Positions 38,251 through 48,800 of a stretch of DNA of 64,000 nucleotides are shown here, piece by piece. A program made the position numbers and the translations under genes. Source of the DNA: Helopsaltes ochotensis. Taxonomy: Eukaryota; Chordata; Aves; Passeriformes; Locustellidae. The DNA is taken from contig VXBM01000234.1 of the NCBI GenBank assembly GCA_013400155.1, forward strand, positions 1,902 through 65,901, in the 5' to 3' direction. Each line of letters starts with the position of its first letter. Position 1 is the stretch's first letter. Under the pieces are notes generated by a model that saw only the letters and a program-made list of their open reading frames with translations, ran no database searches and was not told where the DNA came from.

Positions 38251-38513
38251 TTTGGATTGCAAGCAGTTTTCCTCCCGTCCCGCACAGGCTCCCTCCCCGA
38301 CAATCGGGACGCCACCCGCCTGCCTGGACCATCCCCTAGATGCTCGGGAAGGGGTGGGATGCGGACAGCACGCCCCACGGCGTAGGGAGTCTCCACCCCC
38401 TCGAGTGGCGCTACAAGTAGGACAGAGAGACCAGAGCAGAGACACAGGAAACAAACCCAGACTGGTCTGGAAAGAAAATCATCAAGAGAATACAGAAGAG
38501 AAGAAGCAAAAAG
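38250..38513 (+). promoter_or_regulatory. PLAT: Candidate PLAT promoter and non-coding exon 1
   Basis: A locally GC/CpG-richer block (about 38270-38420) is followed by a purine-rich stretch ending in the donor AGCAAAAAG/GTAGGC at 38513/38514. The purine-rich style resembles the non-coding first exon of mammalian PLAT. PLAT needs such an exon because its start codon sits 22 bases into an exon that begins after an acceptor at 42790. The resulting intron would be 4.3 kb. Not proven; see the TATA box at 41528 as an alternative. Confidence 0.35.
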
Positions 38514-39390
38514 GTAGGCACTACTCTGCACCTGTTTCAAAAAGGGCATTTCCTGTTTTGAACATGAATTCCAACATTGTCATTAAATACTATTAAATAT
38601 TATTATTTGATAAATCCCACTGAAGCACTATGATAGTTAGCTAACGGAGCTACTGCCTTCCTGTTTTTGAAGAGATTCATACTATGGGTAAAGCTGCTAA
38701 CTTACAGTTGCTTCAAGAAAGCTGAAGCTTTCCAGGGAAAGGGCTGACAGCCTTGGCCTCTGACCAATTAAGCAAGGAGGAGTCTCCTGCGCAAAGGACA
38801 TTAGCAGAAGAACTTAAAGGAAGAGTTGTGGACAAATATCTTGATGGTAAGGTAAGGAGACAGAGAACTAGCTGCAAAAGGAGAATTTATCTAATCTTCC
38901 CATGAGGAGATCAGACTACACCTTTTACCCCAGCTTCCACCGCATGATAATGGAGGGACACAAAGGAGGAGGAGGGTGGGTCATCTTCAGTTCTCCCTAA
39001 ATATGCTTCTCCTTAAATGTGGCCAAAACCACAGGAAATACTGAAAGGGATTCCAAAAGCAAAGACTTTGAAATATTCATTCCCTCCAATGTCTTCAAAG
39101 ACTACAGCATCTTACTTTTGTTTTCTTTTGGGTTTTTAGCTCTTTCCCCCCCAAACAGAGGTCTGTGATATTTTTAAGGAGAAATAGTTCAAATCTGCTA
39201 TTCACCTGCTCAGTTCAGAAAAGGGATGCAGAAATGCTTTATCCAGAGGGCAGTCTGTTGCTTCAACTAAATCAAGATAGCTGATCATCATCAAGAAAGC
39301 TATTAGTGCTATAGATTGAGAAACAATGTATTTTGGCATAGATGCATTATGTCATTGGGAGGAAGGAGAGCTACTTTTAATTTCTGTATC

Positions 39391-39495
39391 TATAGCTGTC
39401 GCACTTAGGGACATCGTTTAGTGGATTTGGCAATGTTTTACCGTTGGACTCAATGATCTTAAAGGTATTTTACAACCTAAATGATTCTATGATTA
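39391..39495 (+). mobile_element. CR1 LINE 3' end
   Basis: GCACTTAGGGACATCGTTTA, then CGTTGGACTCAATGATCTTA and CAACCTAAATGATTCTATGA match the terminal part of an avian CR1, including the ATTCTATG end. Sense orientation, 3' end complete, about 100 bases. Confidence 0.9.
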
Positions 39496-40336
39496 AGGAC
39501 TTTTTGTTTGCACTTGATAAGTTACAGCTCTTTTTTAGGTCTTATTCCACATTGGTAAGATAACGTGCACATTGTTACTGCTTAGAAAGGCTGTTAGTAA
39601 TAATAGGTTAATATGTGGGATTTTAAGTGTTCCTGTTGATGAAGCTTCATCAAAAAGAGACAAATGTAGGGAATCACACATTGTTATGTCCTAATGTATT
39701 TGAAAGTGTAGAATCAAAATGTCAGAACGTCACATCTAGGTCTTTGACTTATTGGTCTAATACTTTCGATTGGAAAGGAAGCACAGGCTGAGATCAGTAG
39801 GCACACTCTGTTTATGAGAGCCCTACCAGATGCATATTGCTTGTAGGTTTCTGCTTGGAGCTTTGTAAACATACTTTTCGAACAGCCATATAATTTCAGT
39901 TTGACGGGGATTATCATTCAAGACATTCCAATTGACTGGCTTAAATTGTACCTTTCCCAAAACTGAAAATAAATATGTGGATAATATATAACATGTAACA
40001 TCTGTTACCAGTTTTCCATGCATAGTGGGACAGCAGTCATCGGTGGATGGACAAGTATCCCACAGGGAGAGGGGGAGAGATGGGGGAAAGGCTGCAGCGC
40101 TATAAGCTAAGATAACCTGAACAGGGTCAACAGAAATCAGTGGAAGACAGGATGTGGCATCTGATGTAAAACAACTTTAGAGAGACTATCTACAGCGTTT
40201 TGCAGTATAAACACATACTGTGTAAGGCTAGTATCTACTTGTACAGATGAATACATCATGAGATAAACTTGATTAAGCCATGCAGATGCTTTTTAAATAG
40301 AGACTCCTCATGTCAGTCCTGCAAATGGTCTGCAGT

Positions 40337-40360
40337 CCCTAACCCTAACCCTAACCCTAG
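40337..40360 (-). repeat. Short interstitial telomeric repeat
   Basis: Three exact CCCTAA units plus CCCTA on the plus strand (TTAGGG on the minus strand). It lies about 45 bases before a long low-complexity tract. Too short to be a fused chromosome end. Confidence 0.85.
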
Positions 40361-40399
40361 GACTTATTCTGAAATATCAGTTAGGCCAACTGTCCTCCA

Positions 40400-40575
40400 A
40401 AACACAAAACACCCCCCCCCCCCAAAAAACCCCACAAAAACAAAAAAAAAAAAAAAAAAAAACCAAAAAGAAAACAAAAAAACCACAAAAAAACAAAACC
40501 AAAAAACAAAATACACAACACCACAAACAAACAAAAAACCCACCCAACATATATATATATCTCTCTCTCTCACTG
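40400..40575. repeat. Composite low-complexity tract: poly-C, poly-A/AAAC, (TA)n, (CT)n
   Basis: A run of about 14 C is followed by A-rich sequence with C interruptions, then short TA and CT dinucleotide repeats. It creates long but meaningless lysine/threonine/proline-rich reading frames. Confidence 0.95.
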
Positions 40576-41527
40576 GTGTTGCCTTGTTTTTGGGGTATCT
40601 TAGAAGGCACCTCAGAAATAAGGTCTCAACAGTTTTTACCGTGCTTCCCAGGCAGAAATTCTAACAAGGCAGCTCAACTCAGATCTAAGTAGTTTCACTG
40701 AACAAAGCTTTCCTCGAAAGCGTCTTAGCTACCAGAATCTTGTTTCTTACAGTTGTAAGAGCTTCAAGTGTTCTCTACAGATAACAAAGATCACCAGTGA
40801 TACCAACAATTAGCAAGTTAAAACATTGCCACTGTGGGTTCAGAACAAAAGCCTGCATAGCTGTAATAATGAGCCACAGTTGCAGGGAGCGAGGATACTA
40901 TAACACAGGGTTACAACAGAAACTAAGCGACTGGATAGCGGTTCAGATCATTCACTTTGGCTTTGGGAATGTTGCTGATTTCGTCCAGATTCAATTGAAG
41001 TTAATGTCTATTTGGAAATCACTTGTACCACTTTAAAAAAGGCTTGCTATACAACACAAAATGTTTCCTGAGAGGTGAAAAATGGCATGAAAGTATATAA
41101 AAAGTGTGCTGTGACATCTATGGACCAATACAAGTCACTGAGAGATGCTCCGAATTATAAGGGTTTTATCAAGATGTGACCCAAAGATAAAGCATGGAGT
41201 AATTGAGGTTCTTGGAAGATGTTCTTGTGAATCTTTTCAGTCTGACTTGCAACTTAAGTCCCTTCTTTTTGCAGCCTAATGATGAGAAATCACATCCTAA
41301 ATTATCCTGCTGAACTCCTGGTTCTGCTTCAGAAAGTAGACTCTTCGTGCCTTTTGCATTGAACAAATTTTAAAACAGACAAATAAACAAACAAACAAAA
41401 AACAAAACCAATGACAAAACTACTAAAAAACCAGAGTCTTTCTCTGTATTAGCCTTGAATCCTAATTTATGACTCATCTATCATACTCCAGTTTCACCAG
41501 CTGTTATCCAGCTGCCTTCTTTGGCTT

Positions 41528-41535
41528 TATATAAA
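41528..41535 (+). promoter_or_regulatory. PLAT: TATA-box-like element, possible alternative PLAT promoter
   Basis: TATATAAA within GGCTTTATATAAACAGAGCC, 1.3 kb upstream of the PLAT coding exon. It is a near-ideal TATA box in the right orientation, but I cannot identify an exon and donor that would use it. Confidence 0.25.
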
Positions 41536-42282
41536 CAGAGCCTGAGCTCATGATTTCTGGAAGTAGTAGTTTTCTCAAATAATTGGGTTAGCTTTCTGCA
41601 TATAACATAGATGATAAAAAAGTGATGGTGTGGGCAACAGTGCCTGAATATTATTTCAAGTATTTGGAACTTCAGGGCAATCCTAGAGACTGGAAATTAA
41701 ATTGTATCTTCTTGCCTGTATCTTGTGCCTGCTACTTTATCTCATTCCCAGCTCTTGGTTTGTATAAGGAGGTATTGTATTTTAAAAGGAAGAGAGAAAA
41801 TGGACTTCTGATGCATGACTTGTTCAAAGCAGGTGGGGTCCACCACATCTACATCACACCGTCACAATCTCCCACTAAGGATCAATGAAGGTTCTCTCCC
41901 AAGAGTACTGATATAGGAGTCAGACTCTGTAAATCAATTTGCAGAAATCAGAAACTCTTTCTGGTGGATTGAGGAGAGCTTTGAAGTGTAAAGCTGCTGA
42001 AGGGATTAGCGGGAATAATGTATAGTTGTGACTGCACAGAAGTGACATACTGCACTGCAACAAATAAATGAGAGTATCAGAACAAAACTAGCCTTCCAGA
42101 CCATTGCCATGCTCTGCCTTTTCAGCAAAAGCATGCGATAATAGTAAAAACCAAAGGTTTAGTTGGGAAGAAGCAGTAGAAATATTGAAAATAAGTCCTC
42201 ACCTATCATCAAACAAAGCCATTTTGCCTACACATCCTCTACACAAGAGAGAAGCCTTCACTCTCACCCAAGGCAGCAGAAA

Positions 42283-42308
42283 ATGCAAATCCTACAAAAA
42301 ATGCAAAT
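42283..42308 (+). promoter_or_regulatory. Paired octamer (ATGCAAAT) sites upstream of PLAT
   Basis: ATGCAAAT occurs at 42283-42290 and again at 42301-42308 within an 18-bp imperfect tandem duplication (AAATGCAAATCCT twice). ATGCAAAT is the classical POU-factor octamer. Located about 0.5 kb before the PLAT start codon, in the inferred first intron. Confidence 0.4.
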
Positions 42309-42811
42309 CCTCTCAAACCACTGTTACCACAAACTGACCCTTCAGCAGACACCTGTGCCTCTGCAAGAGATCTCTTAAGTAGGTGTCAGTAATGTGAATC
42401 TCAATTAATGCATTCAAATCACCATTACACTGCATCATCAGACCAGCCCATCTCACTAATAGTGCACATGGTACTGTTGGCATCCTGCAATTTAGGGGAA
42501 AAGTACTTGGAATTTACTTCTGTCTTATTCCCCAGGGAACCCTCTCAGTTTCCTCCAGACGTACTTTAGCTTATCAAGTTTCTAAGTTTATCAAGTAAAA
42601 GCACATCTGGATCCAGCCTGGCAGTTTCGCCAGGAAGACCAGGACAGTTAGACCAGACATCTGCGAAGCAACGGGTTGAAAATGTATAAAAAATTTTTCA
42701 TAATTTAAAACTTTAGGTGAATGTTACACCTTGAACTCCATTCACACTGTAAACAGCCTTTGTTCAACATCTAATTTTTTGTGTCTACAGATAATTTGAG
42801 GTTTAGAACTG

Positions 42812-45800
42812 ATGTGGAAAACACTCAGAATGGAAGGCAAACTCTCATGTCTCCTTGTGCTAGTGGGAGCAATCATGACGGCCCAGTGCCAGGTAAGAGG
42901 CTAATGTATCAAATAATTCTCTTGCCATCTTCCTGTATTTTCAGCAGCACGTCCTTACCATTGACTCCAGCTGTCTGCATCAGGCAGAAGAAGAATCTGC
43001 TTAGCTCACTAGAAATCAGAGAAAAAAGAATTTTACAAAGTAGTCTATCACTGTGGATGTGTTATGTGTTATCCTGGCTGGTTTTCATTTCAGTAAGCAA
43101 GTCTTTGGGTATTCTTGGTGTATCTGTTCACTGTCATCTTTCACTGTTGCTATGAATTCCATTGTAACCAGCCTTTAATTTTCTATGGTCATGATCTTCA
43201 TCACTGCTCTCACTTAAAACTGCACTTGAATTGTTCCCTTGTCCCCTCACTTTAAGCCTGATACCGCACACAGCTTGAGTAAATGCTACACAATTCTAAA
43301 ATGTTTAGTCCCTTTATCAAAAAATTGCTAATCCCACCCTTCCTCCTTCTTATCTTCTTTCTCTTGTGGCCTAATCAAAGAAGCTTTCTAAATTGGTTTC
43401 TTCCATAAAACTTTATCCAAAACATTTCATTTAATTGGCTGCAGGAGACGTATCTCATAAAGATAATCAAGCTATGAAGTCTTATGGGGAAACTGCATGT
43501 CAGTGAGCAAAAGTAACTGCTTGTTGACTGTACCTTGGAAACTATTTGTTTGAACCTCCTTCAAATAGCAGAAAGCTGACAAGCTTTAGTTAGCATTTGC
43601 AATGCCCCAAGAGCACATAATGACTTCACCCATGATGTGAGCACAGCACATCCCAAGTTCATGTCACTCAGATGACAAGCAATCACCTGGTAATCCATGG
43701 CAACTAAATTATTTACAATTCTTAGGAACCCATACTGGGGTACTAGAGGCACTTTTCATTGAACTGTCTGACAAGAGGGCAGACAGTTCCTCAGAGCTTC
43801 CCTGATTTGCATGCCCTCAAGAAAAGGACTGACTCCTTGAAGGTACTTGTTCTCTCATCTTTTTTAAGAGAGAGCAATTACTCATAGAATTAACCTTCTT
43901 TGCTTGTAGGGCTTACACACGCGTTTCAAACGAGGAGCCAGATCTAGAGGTAAGCCAGGCTATCTAAAACCATGTTAGCCGGAGCATTATGAACATGGGA
44001 GGGGAAAGGAAATTATGCTGAAGAAACAGAGCCTGAAAGCTTTTTGTCATGGTTATGTGTATGAGAGATTCAGAAGACAAAATACCAGAGCGTTAATACC
44101 ATGCACAACAATGTTTTCCCCTTCTTCTGCTCTTCTTGAAAGAAAAATAGTGGAATAGTACATGTGGCAGCACAGCAATGAGAGAAATGGGACAGTTGTG
44201 GTCTGAGAAGGAAAAAGGGCAACCCATTAGACAGATGCTCCTGTCACAGATACTGTTCTGCTGGAAATAAAAGGGAGTCCCTTTTGCTCAGCCAGGTCTT
44301 TTCCCTGAATCTCTAAAAAAGGATTTCCTTTCTCCGATTACAGCCATTTGCACAGATAATTCATCTGCAGAAATTTACCAACACAGGGGGACCTGGCTGA
44401 GGCTTTCAGGGAGCAGAATAGAATACTGTAGGTGCGACACTGGTCGGAGTCGCTGCCACGCTGTGCCTGTCAGAGGTAAGTATGACAAAGGAAATGGTGA
44501 GAGATTGTCCATGTAATCATCCTAAAGAAGAACTCCACTGTCAGGGCCAGAGTTAGTGCACAGCAAAATTGTCTGGGAATAGAAGAGGATAGAAATGAAA
44601 ATACCAATGTACACTGTCACGAGCAAGACTAAGTGGGAGTGAGCATGGAGCTGAGGAAGTCTAATAGAATATATGGAGAGAATGAAACAAACAAAGAATG
44701 GAAGCACTACACAAAAAGGCTGTAAGCACATGGCAATAACAGGTGGGTAGGGAAAAACAGGCTAAAGGAGACTGACAGGAAAACGAAAGATGTGTATACA
44801 TTGCCAGCTTTTTGCTTCTGTGAAATCTAACAGTATTTCCTGGCTTTTGCTTTTTCCACAGCCTGCACTAGAAATAAATGCTACAATGGGGGTCAGTGTT
44901 CACAGGCATATTATTCCCCACAGCTCTTCATCTGCCAATGCCACCAAGGTTTCTCAGGGAAGCAGTGTGAAATAGGTGAGTATACCACATCAACTGCTGT
45001 GAACAATGCTATTTGGGTTAGCTGTGCAGTACGCAAGGATGAAGTACTCAGAAGCTCCTGCTGTAGGCTAGGCTCTAATAAGCTGTCTTTTTTTTATTCT
45101 AAAGCTAATACTAAAAAGAACCTGGGTTGTTCTAGGTGTTTCATAATAAAACTCTGAATTTTCTAACTGAAGATCTTCATATACACTTAACAGTCTGCCT
45201 GACAGGGCATTTTCACTTACTTACTGGACAAAACATCCGAGAGCCAAGTTTCAACAGAACAGAGACTGGGGAAGCTGTCTGGGAAAGAATTGGGATGCTG
45301 TCCTTACATTTTGTTCCCTTTTGTTCAGATACTGAAGTAAAATGCTACAAAGACACTGGAGTAACATACAGGGGTACCTGGAGCATGACAGAGAGTGGAA
45401 CTGAATGTTTAAATTGGAATAGCAATGGCCTGGTGGACTGGATGTACAATGGCCAAAGAGAGGATGCTGCTGAGCTGGGATTGGGCAATCACAACTACTG
45501 CAGGTGAGGGGCTGATGGCACACAGGTCAGAGCCACAGGAATCAGCCCATTCTAAGAGCCTGGAGCAAAAGAATGGCTGCTTGCCATAGTCTGATACCAA
45601 GCAGGGAACACTCTGCACAGATGCAGATACTGTGCTGCCCGTGAGCAGTAATTGCAACATCTGTAGACATATCTGAAACTTCAGATCTTCCTAGACTGGA
45701 TGTCTATGGCAGACTACAAAATGCAAGTATCTCTCATCCCACAGTCTTTCTCTTGCCCCTTCTCAGTCCTCCCTAAACTCTATTTGTAATTCAGCTTCCT

Positions 45801-48800
45801 ACAGCTTTGAATCCTGATCAAAACTGTAAAAATATAGTGCTTCCTGTACGTGACCTAAACGGCACAAACATGCTGTCCACTCCTGCTTGCTACTGGCCAT
45901 GTCATCTTCACCTTAATGTACTCCACAGTTTTATAATTAAAATAGGAATTCTAGCTACTTCTAGATGGTTCAGTCTGCATCTTCACTGCAGAGCAGGACT
46001 AAGTTAGCGAATTAGATGGCCTACATGACACTATTGATGATAGCTTTATAATGATGCATAATATTGTAACTCTTTCAGAAACCCAGATGAGGATTCCAGA
46101 CCTTGGTGCTACATCTACAAAGGGGGAAGGTACACCTGGGAACACTGCAGTGTACCCTCCTGTTCAAAAGGTACATGCAGAGTACATGAAATTGATGTTG
46201 GAATTTCCATTATTTGCTGCATATATAAGGGTTCTCTGTGAACTTGGGCTATTTCTATAGCCTATAAAGTTGAGGCTCGCATATCATATTTAGGCTTTTA
46301 GTATTTATGACACTGAAAGAATGAGATACATAGAGGTAATATATAGATGCCTTGACAGAAACCACACCTAGGAACAACTGACAGGTTCCCATCCGTTGGT
46401 TAATGTGCAGCTTTCTTATTGAAGTTAGGAACATCAGCTGCAGATCTGGAAGAGGCACAGATTACCGTGGCAGCCACAGTGTTACCAGTTCTGGAGCTAC
46501 CTGTTTGAAGTGGAATTCTCGAATCCTTGTCAACAAGCTATATACTGCTTGGAGAAGAGATGCTTACCAGCTGGGCCTTGGTAGTCACAATTTCTGTAGG
46601 TACGTAGTTCGTTATAGAATTTAAAAAAAAATGAAACCACCAAACTGTCTTGTAGTACTCTTAAGACAAGGCTCTAATCTTTTACACAGATTAGTAAAGC
46701 ACATTACTGGTGGCAGTGAAACTCACTCGCAATAGTAGTTTTATTTCACCTGACCTATTTATGCTTCTCTAAGATCAGACTCCACAAGTGCAAATTTCAT
46801 GTGCCCTCAGAGCCCCCCTTATCTCCAGAAAAATCAAAAACAATACACTCAGGCTACAGTCTGACACCTAAGGTCTCTGCAAACTCTCTGCAGATCTGAT
46901 AATACAAATAGCTCTTCTCTTTCCTATGCTGCAGGAATCCTGATAATGACAGCAAGCCCTGGTGCCATGTCCTGAAAGGAAATCAGCTCACATGGGAGTA
47001 CTGCAATGTGCCTACTTGCTGTAAGGATACCAGCACTCCTGGTTCTTCTCTTTCTTTGAAGCATTACTGTCCTGCATGTCATCTGTATTAAAGTAAGATC
47101 TGGAGAAAAAAGCTGTATTACACTCAAGCATCTTCCAGTAAAAAAAAGAGTTGAAGTTAAAACAAACAAAAAAAGCTTTTTGGAGCAGAAAAGAGTTTCT
47201 GTAGCTCCACTGTCACAGAAGTGCCTTTTACTCTGCCAGAAGGGAAGATTGCAGAAATGAGGGACAGGAAAGGCAGGGTTTCCTTACTGTATTTTTCAAA
47301 TCAGAATACAAGTTTCCTAGGAAACAGGGATGAGTCAAATACTAAATGGTTTGTGGCCAGCTGCCTCAGCATGGACTGGTGACTAGCAGGCTCTTAACCT
47401 TAACTCAAAGCAAGAGTGCCTGAACAAAAAGCCTGTTTCTGGGTTTGTCATCCACAGCCACCTGTGGCTTACGGCAGCGCAGAGTACGCCAGTACAGGAT
47501 TAAAGGTGGTTCCTACGCAGACATTGCAGCTCACCCATGGCAAGCTGCCATCTTTGTGAAGTATCACCGAGTGCCTGGAGAGCACTTCCTCTGTGGAGGA
47601 ATTCTGATCAGTTCCTGCTGGGTTTTGTCAGCTGCTCACTGTTTTGTGGAAGGGTAAGTTGAGGAGTGGGGGAAAAAAGCCTGGAAAATAGAAGCATCCA
47701 GTATATCTTTACTAGAAGGGTATAAGACTTGGAAAAACCCCTCTTTATCCAAATAAGTCTGCACTAAAGATTATAGTTAATTGTGCTGAGCATTACAGAG
47801 AGGCATTTAATTGGGCAAACTAGCAGGATGGCATTAAGGTACCACAGGAGAGTGTATCAGATACCTTAAGAACAAAGTTGTCAATACACACACAGAACCA
47901 TCTGAAACTTGAGAACAGCAAGGGGCTGGCAGAGGAGCTTTGCCCTGATGGCTCTAAGCATATAGAACAAAAAGGAAGGCAAATACGTCACTTTGAAGTC
48001 CAACTGCCTGGGTAACAAAGTAGTAATAGAGCTAAAATTAAAAAAAAAATAAAATAAAAAAACCCCAAAAAAACCACAACCCCGAAAAACAAAAAACAAG
48101 CAAACTTTCCATCAGCACATCTTCAAGGGAAGGGTCCACTCTAGTTAACACAGGAATAGAGACTCTCTTGTTCTTCAGCTTTAGTACAAATCAGCTGAAG
48201 ATTGTGCTGGGTAGGACCTCCCGAGCAACTCCTGAGGAAAATGAACAGAAGTTTCAAGTGAAGAACTACACTGTGCATCAGAGATTTGACTCAGAAAATT
48301 TCAACAATGATATTGGTAAGAACTTTTCTGACTTTGTGACTGGAAGGTTCAAGTTTGTGGTTAATGAAGTGGGGATATTTTTCCTTGTTCAGCTCTGCTG
48401 CAGTTGAAGTCAGATGCAGAAGACTGTGCTGTTGAAACAGGCACTGTACGTGCTGCCTGCCTCCCCATGCCAGAGCTGCAGCTGCCTGACTGGACTGAAT
48501 GTGAGATCTCTGGTTATGGCAGAAATGAAGAATGTAAGTAGAAGATACATGTCTACACATCCAGACCTTGAGTCCTCTGCCCTCAAAGAATTTAAGCCTT
48601 AAGTGTCACTGAATGTGTAATGAATCGTATTGGCTTATATGAGAACTACAAAATGTATGTAGGAGTTACTCAAAACCAAGTTTTGCTGTAAGTTATTCAC
48701 CTGAGTTCTGTCAGCTGTATGGGCTAGTAGAGTCTTCCTTAATACTCTCCACAGTACAAAACTAAAAACAAAAAGGCACAATGAATAAGATAGGAAAGGC

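Noticed and set aside
40269..40664. 131-codon plus-strand frame rich in Lys, Asn, Thr and Pro, and its antisense partners
   Set aside because: Entirely produced by the poly-C/poly-A low-complexity tract and flanks; no start context, domain or splice support.
46405..46424. Alternative acceptor at 46410 (TAATGTGCAG) for the PLAT kringle 2 exon
   Set aside because: It would put the kringle in the wrong frame; the acceptor ending at 46424 preserves phase 1 and the first kringle cysteine.
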